In this document: positions 34,311 through 44,101 of the stretch, in pieces
Position numbering within the stretch: the stretch's first letter is position 1
Layout: each line of letters begins with the position of its first letter
NCBI RefSeq assembly: GCF_000425425.1
Contig: NZ_AUDK01000006.1
Span: forward strand, 1 to 64,000
Direction of reading: 5' to 3'
DNA from: Flavobacterium daejeonense DSM 17708
GTDB lineage: Bacteria > Bacteroidota > Bacteroidia > Flavobacteriales > Flavobacteriaceae
DNA length: 64,000 bases
Translations under genes and position numbers: made by a program
The notes under the pieces: model-generated
What the model saw: only the letters and a program-made list of their open reading frames with translations
Databases searched by the model: none
What the model was told of the DNA's origin: nothing

Positions 34311-37300
34311 ATGAAAAACAAAATTTTTTATTTGTTGAGTTTTATATTAGTTGCTTTTCTTAGCACTACATCTTATGCTCAAGAAAAATTAGTCAAAGGG
34401 AAGATTATTGACGAATCAGGATTTCCTGTTCCTGGTGTCTCTTTAGTAATTAAAGGGACTACTAAGGGAAGTACGACAGACATGGATGGAAATTATTCAA
34501 TATCGGCAAAACCTGGCGATACGATGATTTTTACTTATGTAGGTTACAAGACCATTGAACAAAAAGTAACAGAATTAAACACTTACAACATTTCTTTAGT
34601 ACCAGCTCAATCAGAATTAAATGAAGTGGTAGTAATTGGTTATGGAACTCAAAAGAAAAAATTAACCACAGGTTCGTTGTCTTCTATAAAAACTGAGAAT
34701 TTTGTGGAAAGACCAATATCTAGAGTTGACCAAGGGATGGTTGGTCAAATATCTGGGGTAAGGGTAAAACAAACATCAGGTTTACCAGGTCAGCCTTTTA
34801 GCATCAACATCAGAGGTACTGGATCAATTTCCGCAGGAAATGAACCTTTATATGTTATTGATGGATTCCCAATTACCACAGAAGGCTCTAATAGCAACGG
34901 AAATTTTGCAAACGGAAGTCCTTTAGACAATATGAATCCTAACGATATTGCTTCTATTGAGGTTTTGAAAGATGCTGCGGCTGCAGCTATTTATGGATCT
35001 AGAGCAGCCAATGGAGTGGTCTTGATTACTACTAAGAGAGGTAAAACTGGGAAGCCTAAATTCACTTTCAATACCTATTCTGGATTATCTAAGGAGGGAA
35101 AAAGAGTAGATGTATTAGATGGTGAACAATGGATTAAAAGAGCAAAAACAGTCATCGACAATCAATGGGTTACATCGGGTATACCAGGTGCTACAGCTTC
35201 GCAGACAATTGATGAGCGAAGAGATTTATACAATTTAAATAGAAATCCTGATATTGCTACTGGGGCTTTTGATATTCGTTACATGTACGACCCTAGATGG
35301 GATATTCCAGGACATCCGGGATTGGATTTTGTAGATTGGCAAGATCGAATTTTCCGAACTGGGGAATTTAATAATTACCAATTGTCTGCTTCTGGAGCTA
35401 CAGAAGCCGTAAATTATTATGTATCTGGAAGTTATCAAAAAAATAAAGGATACATTATTGGAACTGATTATGAACTATTTTCTGCAAGAGCTAATGTTGA
35501 ACTGAAATTATCAGAGAATGTTAAAATAGGAATCAATATAGCTCCATCATATTCTATAAAAAACGATCCCGGAGTTGAAGGAAAAGACAATACCTTACAC
35601 AGAGTACTATCTACTACTCCTGTATTTGAAAGTGCTGCAAATAGTGCTGGAGAAAAATATACCACAAGATACGCTTGGGGAGGCAGTTCAACTGATATGC
35701 TTAGCAATTTGGCTAGAAAAGGAAAAAATGCAATGTTTAGAAACCTTATCTCATCCTTTGTTGATTATAAAATAATTGATGGATTAAGTATTAAGAGTAG
35801 TATTAATTTTGATAATTCAGATAATACGACTGAAAGTTATATTCCAAACGATGTTCTATTAAGTATTCGTGGGGCTTATAGCACCTATAGAAGGCAAAAT
35901 ATTGTTAATGAAAATACCTTAAATTATACTAAATCAATTAAGGATCATAATCTTAATTTCCTCATTGGGCAATCTTTCAGTGCAAATCAAATTACCAGAT
36001 CTTCACTTACTTCTGGAAACTTATATACTAGTCCTACTATTGAAACTTTACCTAACGGATCGACAGGCTCTACCAATTCAGAAAAGAATACTCTACTTTC
36101 TTATTTTGGAAGAGTTCAATACGATTATAAAGAGAAATACTTGCTATCAGCCAGTATCAGACGTGACGGTTCTTCAAGATTCGGCTCTGATAGGCAATGG
36201 GGCTTATTTCCTTCCTTGTCATTAGGATGGAGAATAAAAGAAGAGAACTTTGTTAAAGAAGTAGATTGGCTAACCGATTTAAAACTTAGAGCAAGTGGTG
36301 GTATCAACGGAAGTAACAACATTGGTAATTATGATCAATTTTCAAAACTAGGACCTTTTAATTATGCACTAGGAGGTGGAACAGGTTTAGGTCAAGGAAA
36401 TACTTCTATTCCTAATCCTGAGTTACATTGGGAAGAATCCCAGAGTATTGGTGTTGGAGTTGATTTTGCCATACTAAAAAATAGAATTTCAGGAACCTTT
36501 GATTATTACAGAAAGAAAAATAGTGAATTGCTAATGCAGGTACCCGTTCCGGCAGCATCTGGGTTTACCAGCTATCTTTCTAATATTGGAAAAGTTCAAA
36601 ATCAAGGATGGGAATTTGAATTGAATACTATAAATATTGCTTCTAAAGATTTCCAATGGAGAACTTCAGCGAATATAAGTTTTAATGAAAACAAAGTTTT
36701 GGCTTTAGGACCTAATCAAGATAAAATAGAAATTACATCAGGACATAGTGGAACTCCTTTTATAAAATTAGAAGTAGGAAAACCAATGTATACTATTTTT
36801 ACTGTTGTTCAAGATGGTGTTATTACTCAGGCTGATATTGATAATGGAGGAACTACTTTTGGAGGAAATCCATTAGTACTTGGAGACCCAAGGTATATAG
36901 ATCAAAATGGAGACAAAAAGATTAATGCAGACGATAGAGTTGATGTTGGTAATCCTACTCCAAAATACACATGGGGAATAACCAATAATTTTAAATACAA
37001 AGACTTTGATTTGAATATTTTAGTTCAAGGTCAAAACGGAGGTTATGTATATGGATTAATAGGTAGAGCTATAGATCGTACAGGGATGTCTTATGGCGAA
37101 AACACAATTGATTTAGATCCTGCTGTAAGAGGAAACTGGAAAACGAACTTTGGATTCCAACCTAATACTGACTGGTTATACAAATCTGATTATATCAGTA
37201 TCAGAAATATAACTCTGGGGTACAATCTTAGCAAATTAGTAAAATCCGTTTCAAGAATTGATAATGCCAGACTATATGTGAGTGCTGAGAACTGGTTTTA

Positions 37301-37445
37301 TTGGGATAAGTATAAAGTAGGCTACAATCCTGAGGCGGTAAACAATGCAGGAAGTAACGATTCAAACTTTTCTGTTCCTGTAGATTACGGTGGAGCACCA
37401 ATGGCTAAATCATTAGTTTTAGGACTAAATATTAATTTTAATTAA
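34311..37445 (+). CDS. SusC/RagA-family TonB-linked outer membrane transporter
   Basis: A 1044-residue outer-membrane importer. A signal peptide (MKNKIFYLLSFILVAFLSTT, cleaved before QEK) is followed by a carboxypeptidase-regulatory-like beta-sandwich (about residues 28-100), the plug domain (GSISAGNEPLYVIDGFPIT) and a C-terminal beta-barrel, ending in SLVLGLNINFN. TonB energises import of oligosaccharides handed over by SusD. The gene is intact and is followed by susD after six bases. The long 5' region contains a dead transposase relic, so its promoter must lie within about 170 bases upstream. Confidence 0.93.
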   Translation: MKNKIFYLLSFILVAFLSTTSYAQEKLVKGKIIDESGFPVPGVSLVIKGTTKGSTTDMDGNYSISAKPGDTMIFTYVGYKTIEQKVTELNTYNISLVPAQSELNEVVVIGYGTQKKKLTTGSLSSIKTENFVERPISRVDQGMVGQISGVRVKQTSGLPGQPFSINIRGTGSISAGNEPLYVIDGFPITTEGSNSNGNFANGSPLDNMNPNDIASIEVLKDAAAAAIYGSRAANGVVLITTKRGKTGKPKFTFNTYSGLSKEGKRVDVLDGEQWIKRAKTVIDNQWVTSGIPGATASQTIDERRDLYNLNRNPDIATGAFDIRYMYDPRWDIPGHPGLDFVDWQDRIFRTGEFNNYQLSASGATEAVNYYVSGSYQKNKGYIIGTDYELFSARANVELKLSENVKIGINIAPSYSIKNDPGVEGKDNTLHRVLSTTPVFESAANSAGEKYTTRYAWGGSSTDMLSNLARKGKNAMFRNLISSFVDYKIIDGLSIKSSINFDNSDNTTESYIPNDVLLSIRGAYSTYRRQNIVNENTLNYTKSIKDHNLNFLIGQSFSANQITRSSLTSGNLYTSPTIETLPNGSTGSTNSEKNTLLSYFGRVQYDYKEKYLLSASIRRDGSSRFGSDRQWGLFPSLSLGWRIKEENFVKEVDWLTDLKLRASGGINGSNNIGNYDQFSKLGPFNYALGGGTGLGQGNTSIPNPELHWEESQSIGVGVDFAILKNRISGTFDYYRKKNSELLMQVPVPAASGFTSYLSNIGKVQNQGWEFELNTINIASKDFQWRTSANISFNENKVLALGPNQDKIEITSGHSGTPFIKLEVGKPMYTIFTVVQDGVITQADIDNGGTTFGGNPLVLGDPRYIDQNGDKKINADDRVDVGNPTPKYTWGITNNFKYKDFDLNILVQGQNGGYVYGLIGRAIDRTGMSYGENTIDLDPAVRGNWKTNFGFQPNTDWLYKSDYISIRNITLGYNLSKLVKSVSRIDNARLYVSAENWFYWDKYKVGYNPEAVNNAGSNDSNFSVPVDYGGAPMAKSLVLGLNINFN

Positions 37446-37451
37446 AATAAA

Positions 37452-38990
37452 ATGAAGAAGTATATATATATAGCAGTAAATATCTTTGCATTATTTACTC
37501 TGGTTTCTTGCGATGATGAACTGAATCAAATCCCTTTATCTACAGGAACTATAGAGAATTTTTATTCTACATCAGGCGAATTTATTCAGGCCAGAAATGC
37601 CACTTATGCGGTAGCTTTTCATGGATCAGGAACTTATGGCTATGCCAATAGAATCTTAAATTTGAGTGAAACAAGATCCGATAATTTCTTAGCAACCACT
37701 CAAGCTTCAAGAGAATGGGAAGGAATCAATAACTTTTCAACTGGAATTAGTTCAAATTCATTCATTAGAGAAGCATATAATAGTAACTACAATGCTATTT
37801 ACAAAGCCAATCAATTACTAGAGAAAATAGCAGAAAAAGGAGATGTAATTTTTACTAACCCATTAGACAAGAGTACTATGATAGCCGAAGCTCGTTTTCT
37901 TAGAGCATTCTGTTATTTTGATTTGGTTAGATGGTTTGGTAGAGTACCTTTGATAGACAAAACAGTAAGCCCTCAGGAAGCACGTACTTATGAAAGAGCT
38001 CCAGTTACTGAAGTTTATGATTTAATTTTATCAGACTTATTAGCAGCTATTCCTAATCTTCCACCATCCTATGATAATGCAAATTTCGGTAGAGTAACTA
38101 CCTATGGAGCAAAAGGATTACTTGCTCTAGTTTACATGACTCGTTCTAGTTCTACTTATGATATAGACGGAGCTACTTTGGGGCTTAACGAATGGGACAA
38201 AGCATATCAACAATTGAATGACATAAAAACGAGTGGTTTGTTTATTTTTTCACCAACCTATAGCCCTATATTCAGAACAGAAGGTAATTCAAACAAAGAA
38301 AATGTATTAACTATCCCTTATACACAAAGTACAGGAAACAATGCTGGTGGAAATTTTATGGTAGAAGTAGGTTACGAACCTTATTTTGCATCTTTAAATT
38401 TATCTCAACAAGGGTCTTTAGAAGGAAGACCTATATCTGAAGGATTTAGAGCTATGTTTAGTAGTAATGATGAAAGAGCAATATTTGGAATTGCTGACAC
38501 CTATACTGTTCCTTCAGGCACTTATGTAGGCATACACAACTATCCCGTTTTTAAGAAATACATTGACCCAAGTAGATATGGAACAGCTGGTCGAGAAGAC
38601 TGGGGTGTAGATTTCATGGTTATGAGATATACAGATGTACTGATGTTAATGGCTGAATGTACTCTTCATGGGGGAGGTGGCACTCAGGCCGATGTTGACG
38701 ATATTGTTAACGACGTGAGAGAACGCGCCGGTTTAGCAAGAGATGCTTCAAATATAACTTTAAGCCAATTATTTGATGAAAGAAGGAAAGAATTTTTCTC
38801 TGAAGGAACCAGATGGTTTGACTTAATCAGATCCGGTAATGCTTTAACTATTATGAATGCTTGGAAAGATTTAGAAGATACTTCAAATGATTTAGGCACT
38901 ATAAACAAAAACTCATTAATATATCCTATTCCGTTACAAGAAATTCTAGCTGCTCCAGAACTATACGATCAAAACATTGGATATGATTAA
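37452..38990 (+). CDS. SusD/RagB-family glycan-binding lipoprotein
   Basis: A 512-residue surface lipoprotein with a lipobox at LVSCDDE (C20). It carries the family tetratricopeptide-like repeats in the middle (EARFLRAFCYFDLVRWFGRVP) and the C-terminal signature ERRKEFFSEGTRWFDLIR. It caps the SusC barrel and delivers glycans. The pair with the upstream SusC defines this as a polysaccharide utilisation locus. Confidence 0.93.
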   Translation: MKKYIYIAVNIFALFTLVSCDDELNQIPLSTGTIENFYSTSGEFIQARNATYAVAFHGSGTYGYANRILNLSETRSDNFLATTQASREWEGINNFSTGISSNSFIREAYNSNYNAIYKANQLLEKIAEKGDVIFTNPLDKSTMIAEARFLRAFCYFDLVRWFGRVPLIDKTVSPQEARTYERAPVTEVYDLILSDLLAAIPNLPPSYDNANFGRVTTYGAKGLLALVYMTRSSSTYDIDGATLGLNEWDKAYQQLNDIKTSGLFIFSPTYSPIFRTEGNSNKENVLTIPYTQSTGNNAGGNFMVEVGYEPYFASLNLSQQGSLEGRPISEGFRAMFSSNDERAIFGIADTYTVPSGTYVGIHNYPVFKKYIDPSRYGTAGREDWGVDFMVMRYTDVLMLMAECTLHGGGGTQADVDDIVNDVRERAGLARDASNITLSQLFDERRKEFFSEGTRWFDLIRSGNALTIMNAWKDLEDTSNDLGTINKNSLIYPIPLQEILAAPELYDQNIGYD

Positions 38991-39049
38991 TATGTCTAGT
39001 TCTGAAAAATAGATACAGGATTAATAAAGAAAAAAGTATCATTTTTAGA

Positions 39050-39084
39050 CAGTAGTAAGCTCATGTTTACTACTGTTTTTTTTT
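39050..39084 (+). terminator. Intrinsic terminator of the PUL operon
   Basis: CAGTAGTAA (39050-39058) pairs with TTACTACTG (39067-39075) around eight bases, followed by nine T residues. It ends the susC-susD transcript. Confidence 0.85.
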
Positions 39085-39285
39085 GTTTATATGTTCTTTT
39101 TTTAATTAAATTTTGAAAGTAAATCTGATTCGGAGTATAATTTGACAGAACTAAAATCATTATAAACTCAGCTCTATTTATCTAATAATTTTAAAGCTTT
39201 AAAGAGATACTGTAATCACGTTTGGTACGTTAGTGTGTTCTTTATGAAGATCTTTTTGTATATCATTCTTTCAGGACAGGAAAGT

Positions 39286-39488
39286 AAAAAGACACTCCCT
39301 TCTATGGTCAGGAAAGTCTTTTTGCAGAAGAAAGGTACAAGCACTTTGGTAAAATGTGAATACTCCCACTTTACCAAAAAGCTTGCGGGTTTTGCATGAG
39401 AATATTCATTATCCTCTTTATTGGTTTGGTTTAACTTCTTTTCTTTCTACATCAGCGGCCAAAGAAAAGAAGCAAAAGAATGCCGCTT
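39286..39488 (+). repeat. Hairpin-rich non-coding repeat, copy 2
   Basis: A direct-orientation copy of 28999-29206. Shared blocks include AAAAAGACACTCCC, TATGGTCAGGAAAGTC, TTTTTGCAGAA, CAAGCACTTTG, ACCAAAAAGCTT, and the purine/pyrimidine-rich hairpin CTTCTTTTCTTT with AAAGAAAAGAAG (39436-39475 region). The GAGGATA/TATCCTC hairpin survives with one mismatch. It ends next to the start of the small membrane gene below on the minus strand. Bases 38991-39285 hold only the susD terminator and A/T-rich DNA. Confidence 0.85.
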
Positions 39489-39490
39489 GA

Positions 39491-39766
39491 TTATTTTGGA
39501 TTTTGCTTTTCAATTAAAACCACTTCTTCTTTTTCTTTCTTTTGTCTTGAATAACTCCAGAAGAACAAAAGTCCAAAAACAATCAGAATAAAAGCAATCC
39601 ATTTTCCGGTACGCTCCAGAAAAGAAATCAATACTGATTTTTCATAACTCGAAAAACCTTCTGCTCCCATTGGGCTTCTTCGATAAAATTTTCTTCTGTT
39701 AATCCAGTAACGAAGACCAAAACCACTTAACAAAGCTAAGATGCTTAAAAACAATGTTGGATTCAT
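39491..39766 (-). CDS. Small two-span membrane protein of the conjugation region
   Basis: 91 residues with two hydrophobic segments (LFLSILALLSGFGLRYWI near the N-terminus and WIAFILIVFGLLFFWSYS near the C-terminus) and a basic loop between them containing RRKFYRRSPMGAEGF. It ends with a charged tail. Such genes are often mislabelled as molybdenum transport permeases in Bacteroidota ICEs; I see no transporter domain. Position directly beyond traN suggests a role with the transfer apparatus. Confidence 0.65.
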   Translation of the reverse strand: MNPTLFLSILALLSGFGLRYWINRRKFYRRSPMGAEGFSSYEKSVLISFLERTGKWIAFILIVFGLLFFWSYSRQKKEKEEVVLIEKQNPK

Positions 39767-39872
39767 AATGAGTACGTTTATATTTCACTCTTTTAATTTT
39801 AAAAAACGTTTCTTAGCTATAACTTATTGTTTTTAAAAGGTTAAGAAATAAATATATTCAACAAATAGCAAG

Positions 39873-39903
39873 AGGCTGCCTCACCAAATGGTGAAACAGC
39901 CCC
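39873..39903 (-). terminator. Hairpin at the end of the tra operon
   Basis: GGCTG (39874-39878) with CAGCC (39897-39901), and TCACC with GGTGA inside, form a stable hairpin about 20 bases past the traN stop codon. On the minus strand the following tract is only moderately T-rich. Confidence 0.55.
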
Positions 39904-39923
39904 TTTTATGTTTTCTATTAAAA

Positions 39924-40829
39924 TCAATTAATCTTTAACTTCATATCCTTGATAAGCTTTGCTTTAACCAAATCAGAATTTTCAATTTCTAATACCTGAT
40001 GTCTGCCACCGTTTTTTTCGAAAATTTCTATAAGGAGTACTTTGTCATTGGCAATAGTAAATAGATCCAACAGAAATACATTTCGCTCTATTGTATTACC
40101 TATAATTTCATCCAGCGGTTTATATATTCGCAATGGAGTTAACATTCTTTCTTGTATTACAGTACGTTTAGCCAGCTTTTTATCTACTACTTTGAAATCA
40201 ATAAAATCAATTCGGAACGGCACATTGGTAAGATTACGAACCTCGGTATTGAAATAGAATTTATCGTTGTGGATATAGATTCCTTTTAATAAAAATTGAA
40301 TCCCAAAACTTTTAATCTTAATATTTTTTATGAATTGTTTGTCTTTTTCATAAATCGTTTCCATTAATTCACCTACTAATGATGGAGCATTTTTTCCTAA
40401 TTCCTCAAAAAGAACATCATTACCGTTCTCCCTACTTATCCCCTTTTGCATTTCCAAAAGATTATAATTCATAGTAACTGGAAAAGAGTTGAAAAGCACA
40501 TTGAAATTATAAAAACGTCCATCTTCGGTAATTACCGAAAAGTTAGTTTCTTCATCAAAATCACGAACAGCTGCCTTTACTCGTAATACATTTTCTGCAT
40601 CTTCCGCCTTGGCTGCAACCAGATAATCACTTCCCAAATCCACGTAGCGGATAGCAGCAGGAAATATCAAGTGCGAAGTTTTACTGTAAGTTACTTCTAT
40701 CTTATACGGTTCTATTTTTCCCAAGTCCAGCTTTGTGATATTATGAACAGTCTGTTGTGCCTGAAATGGCGTAGCATAACCTAATACTAAGGCTAAAACT
40801 ATTAGTATGTTTTTCATTGTTGTTTTCAT
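39924..40829 (-). CDS. traN: Conjugative transposon protein TraN
   Basis: A 301-residue exported protein with a signal peptide (MKTTMKNILIVLALVLGYAT). The order in the operon and the PFQAQQTVHNITKLDLGKIEPYKIEVTYSKTSHLIFP start match Bacteroidetes TraN, a VirB9-like outer-membrane-associated component. It lies downstream of TraM. The ATG four codons further in is an alternative start. Confidence 0.88.
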   Translation of the reverse strand: MKTTMKNILIVLALVLGYATPFQAQQTVHNITKLDLGKIEPYKIEVTYSKTSHLIFPAAIRYVDLGSDYLVAAKAEDAENVLRVKAAVRDFDEETNFSVITEDGRFYNFNVLFNSFPVTMNYNLLEMQKGISRENGNDVLFEELGKNAPSLVGELMETIYEKDKQFIKNIKIKSFGIQFLLKGIYIHNDKFYFNTEVRNLTNVPFRIDFIDFKVVDKKLAKRTVIQERMLTPLRIYKPLDEIIGNTIERNVFLLDLFTIANDKVLLIEIFEKNGGRHQVLEIENSDLVKAKLIKDMKLKIN

Positions 40830-40857
40830 CTTGCATAAAGTTTAAAGAATTGAATAT

Positions 40858-42177
40858 TTATTTTTTAGAAACAAGAAATACTTGATGTCCTGCTTTGAGT
40901 GTTACTTTTGGAGTTCTCATTTTTTTAGAAAAATATCCCGAAACACCTTGTACCAACCCACGACTCAAATCTCCTGCTATTTGTTGTCCGGCAGAATTTG
41001 TCATCATAATACTGCTTCCTGAAGTCTGTCCCATATTAGCAGCCATTTCTTTGAAAGCACTCATTTCGGGAGAATAAGGCACAAACAAACCTTCTTGTCC
41101 ATCCAGTCCATACACTATAATAGTAACCGGAATAATATTACCTTGCTGTTCTATTGACGTAATTTTCATTTGGAGACGTCCTTGTTGAAATTTTGAATTT
41201 GCAGTCAATACTGTTCCTTGAGGAATAATATGATTTCCTATTTTGGCAGGTTCTAGTAAACGCAAACGTACACTACTCTCCTCCGTTAGCAACTGTGTTT
41301 GTTGCACAACTGCACGGATACTATTTTTAGGTTGTATTTGTTGCTCGGTTTTCCCAATCATATAAAATACACTGTTGTGATTTTTACTCCAATTAGCTAT
41401 AAATGTGCTATCCGTGGGTACTCTATATAAAGAAGAAACTACATTTTTATGAGCTGGAGTAACCGCAACAAAAGTTTCTTTTTGGTTTGATGAACCAGAA
41501 AGTACTATTTTTTGTTCTTTTTGCTGTTCCCCTGAAACCGCATTAGTTGGAAGGTATTTTGCCGCCATCTGATAGGATTTCTCCATTAATTCCAATTGGC
41601 TTTCCACGGGATCAATCGGTGTCTCACTTTTTTTAGCCAATTGTTCTTTTAGCTCATTGAGTTGTTTACGCAGTTGTAATGTCTCCGAATTATCATTCTG
41701 ATAAAAAGTACCTATTGCATTTTGTGCATTACGATAACTATCTAAAGAAGGATTTGAGTTTCCTGCAATAGTATTAGACGCTTCATTCCTATCTTCAGAA
41801 AGAACTAAAGTTGTACTATCATTATCGTCTTCTTTCCAATAATCAGAAAGAGACAGTAGTGATTTACGTTTTTCCAGATTCTTTTGCTCCAACATGGCCT
41901 CTTCATAAGCTTCCTGCTTATCATCCTGCAAACCGTTATCAGTAGCTTGAGGAACCGAATCGTTTATACCTATATCTTCTGTCACTTTGATATTCTCAGA
42001 TGGTTTAAATATCAAATACATACATCCCAGAAATACAATCCCCATCAACGCAAAGATGACTGGCTTTTTAAATTTATCGCGTTTATTCAGACTACTTTCC
42101 AATAGTACATCCGAAGTTTTATTTTGAGTACCATCTGTTACAAAGACGGTATTTTTTTTATTTTCATTTTCTTTCAT
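40858..42177 (-). CDS. traM: Conjugative transposon protein TraM
   Basis: 439 residues with one N-terminal membrane segment (FALMGIVFLGCMYLIF, about residues 42-57) after a basic cytoplasmic tail, then a charged, coiled-coil linker, and a C-terminal periplasmic domain (GNHIIPQGTVLTANSKFQ) of VirB10 type. It spans the envelope and couples the inner-membrane channel to the outer-membrane ring in type IV secretion. Gene order places it between TraL and TraN as in CTnDOT. Confidence 0.88.
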   Translation of the reverse strand: MKENENKKNTVFVTDGTQNKTSDVLLESSLNKRDKFKKPVIFALMGIVFLGCMYLIFKPSENIKVTEDIGINDSVPQATDNGLQDDKQEAYEEAMLEQKNLEKRKSLLSLSDYWKEDDNDSTTLVLSEDRNEASNTIAGNSNPSLDSYRNAQNAIGTFYQNDNSETLQLRKQLNELKEQLAKKSETPIDPVESQLELMEKSYQMAAKYLPTNAVSGEQQKEQKIVLSGSSNQKETFVAVTPAHKNVVSSLYRVPTDSTFIANWSKNHNSVFYMIGKTEQQIQPKNSIRAVVQQTQLLTEESSVRLRLLEPAKIGNHIIPQGTVLTANSKFQQGRLQMKITSIEQQGNIIPVTIIVYGLDGQEGLFVPYSPEMSAFKEMAANMGQTSGSSIMMTNSAGQQIAGDLSRGLVQGVSGYFSKKMRTPKVTLKAGHQVFLVSKK

Positions 42178-42199
42178 GTCTTTTATTTTTTATAATTTT

Positions 42200-42451
42200 T
42201 CACAATGAATCCTGCCACAATCCAGCTGATTCTTTCTTTTTGACAACTGGATTTTCAATATGCTCAATAACCAGGCTGTGATTGGATTTCCCTGTATCAT
42301 ACCAAACTTTTAGAATAACAGCTATAGTTAGAATCAGATACCCAAGAAAACAGTATAAAAGATAATTGTACTGTTGCTGCACAGGAAGTGTACGCCATTG
42401 CATATCTAACTTATTAAACCAAGTATCCATATTTTCTCGTAGTTTTTTCAT
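42200..42451 (-). CDS. Small membrane protein TraL-like
   Basis: 83 residues with one membrane segment (LLYCFLGYLILTIAVILKVW, about residues 31-50) and a polar C-terminal tail. Its place between TraK and TraM and its size match TraL of CTnDOT-type systems. Function within the apparatus is not known. It follows traK by 11 bases. Confidence 0.7.
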   Translation of the reverse strand: MKKLRENMDTWFNKLDMQWRTLPVQQQYNYLLYCFLGYLILTIAVILKVWYDTGKSNHSLVIEHIENPVVKKKESAGLWQDSL

Positions 42452-42462
42452 CTTAGCTGTTT

Positions 42463-43086
42463 TTAACGTTCCATAATTTCGATGTCATTATTGGCTATTA
42501 CATTGAACTTTTCTATGTTAAAACCTTGTGGATTGTTATCCGAACGAACTGAATTCACGAGATAGCATGAGGTTACCAGATTACGCTTGGTTACATTACT
42601 GGATCGAATAATAAACTGCTTGGCATAAGTTCTTACAGCATAAGGATAGTTGTCGAAATTGCATACCACACTATCTATTTCTGTACGCTGTTGCACATTT
42701 CCTGAAATAATACGATTGTAATATCCTTTTTCAGACAGGTCTTTGTAATAATCAAAAGCACTTTTGTCGGCGAGATTAAAGGCTCTTTTCATATTGCTTT
42801 CGATAGCATCTTTGTCGGGTGCCAGAGTAAAGAAAAGTTCGTGAAAACGTCTGACGTGTTCTCTGGCTTCAACGGGTCTATTGACCGACGCATCCTGTGC
42901 CAAAGCCAACATTAACGATTTGCCGTTGTCCAACACGTACACTTTCTGGCGTTGCAATTCTGCAAAGTGGTAGGATTGCCAAACCGCATATCCTGTTACT
43001 CCAATACATAACAATGCAAATACAATGGCATACAATCTGATTTGCCTGAAACTATTTTCGATATTTCTTAAGGTTTTAAATTCCAT
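42463..43086 (-). CDS. traK: Conjugative transposon protein TraK
   Basis: 207 residues with one N-terminal membrane segment (LYAIVFALLCIGVTGYAVW) and a periplasmic domain with the VREFHELFFTLAPD-type motif (here VRRFHELFFTLAPDKDAIE). This is the VirB8-like assembly factor of Bacteroidetes transfer systems. It overlaps or lies close to its neighbours, so it is cotranscribed with traE to traN. Confidence 0.88.
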   Translation of the reverse strand: MEFKTLRNIENSFRQIRLYAIVFALLCIGVTGYAVWQSYHFAELQRQKVYVLDNGKSLMLALAQDASVNRPVEAREHVRRFHELFFTLAPDKDAIESNMKRAFNLADKSAFDYYKDLSEKGYYNRIISGNVQQRTEIDSVVCNFDNYPYAVRTYAKQFIIRSSNVTKRNLVTSCYLVNSVRSDNNPQGFNIEKFNVIANNDIEIMER

Positions 43087-43106
43087 TTTACTGCTATTTA
43101 ATATTA

Positions 43107-44099
43107 TTACTTCATTAGTCTGCCTCCAATATTGCCTGCAACTGCTCCTGTACCAGCCCCTACGATATTTCCTGTTTTTGTAGTGGTTTGGTTTACATTT
43201 CGCATAAAATTACCTGCTCCCCCAGCCTGAATTATCCAACCCGTTACGGTAGGAATTGTAAAATATCCAATGATTCCAATAATCATAAAAATGATATACA
43301 CCGTATTGGATGAATCAGGAATAAAATTGGGATCTGATAAACTTTCGATATCCTTTTGTAGTATTAAGGATTGTATCTTGGACAACATCGCACTAAAAAG
43401 ATCAGCAACAGGCAACCAGAGATATACACTGATGTATCGGGTAAGCCATTGCGTCAGTGTGGACTGAAATCCATCCCAGACTGAAATGGCAAAAGCTATC
43501 GGGCCTAATATAGATAAGACTATCAGGAAGAAAGTCCGTATCGTATCAATGACCAGCGCAGCAGCCTGAAACAGTATTTCCAAAAACTCCCGAAAACCAT
43601 CACGAATTTCTTTTTTGACTCCGTACATTTCTCTTTCCATGTACATTCCAGACATGGTAACCAAATCTGAAGGAGACCAACCCAGTTCATCAAGTTTCTT
43701 ATCAAACTCTTCATCTGAAACCAAATAAGCGGTTTCAGGGTTGCGAAGCATTGCCTCTCTTTCCAGTTGGTCTTTCTGTTGCTGTAAGGCATTCAAATCC
43801 AAAACTTGATTTTCTAAGATACTATGTGTCCCTTTAACCACAGGACTCAATACTGCATTGAGTGTCCCCAACACCATCGTTGGGAAAAACATAATGCAAA
43901 GTCCCAAAGCAAAAGGTCTAAGAAGTGGAAAGACATCTATTGGTTCTGCACTGCTAAGTGCCTGCCAGACTTTTAATGCTACATAAAACAATGCGCCTAA
44001 TCCTGCCAGACTTTTAGCTACTGCTGCCATATCAGCTGACAATGGCATCATCTCATCATAGAGGGTGCGTAATACTTCATGAAGGTTACTGAATTCCAT
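43107..44099 (-). CDS. traJ: Conjugative transposon protein TraJ
   Basis: A 330-residue polytopic inner-membrane protein (VirB6-like) with about six to seven hydrophobic segments, including LAGLGALFYVALKVW and TFFLIVLSILGPIAFAISVW. The start ATG at 44099 (MEFSNLHEVLRTLYD) is preferred over an upstream TTG, because it lies two bases after the traI stop codon. The glycine-rich tail (AGTGAVAGNIGGRLMK) is typical. Confidence 0.9.
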   Translation of the reverse strand: MEFSNLHEVLRTLYDEMMPLSADMAAVAKSLAGLGALFYVALKVWQALSSAEPIDVFPLLRPFALGLCIMFFPTMVLGTLNAVLSPVVKGTHSILENQVLDLNALQQQKDQLEREAMLRNPETAYLVSDEEFDKKLDELGWSPSDLVTMSGMYMEREMYGVKKEIRDGFREFLEILFQAAALVIDTIRTFFLIVLSILGPIAFAISVWDGFQSTLTQWLTRYISVYLWLPVADLFSAMLSKIQSLILQKDIESLSDPNFIPDSSNTVYIIFMIIGIIGYFTIPTVTGWIIQAGGAGNFMRNVNQTTTKTGNIVGAGTGAVAGNIGGRLMK

Positions 44100-44101
44100 G
44101 A

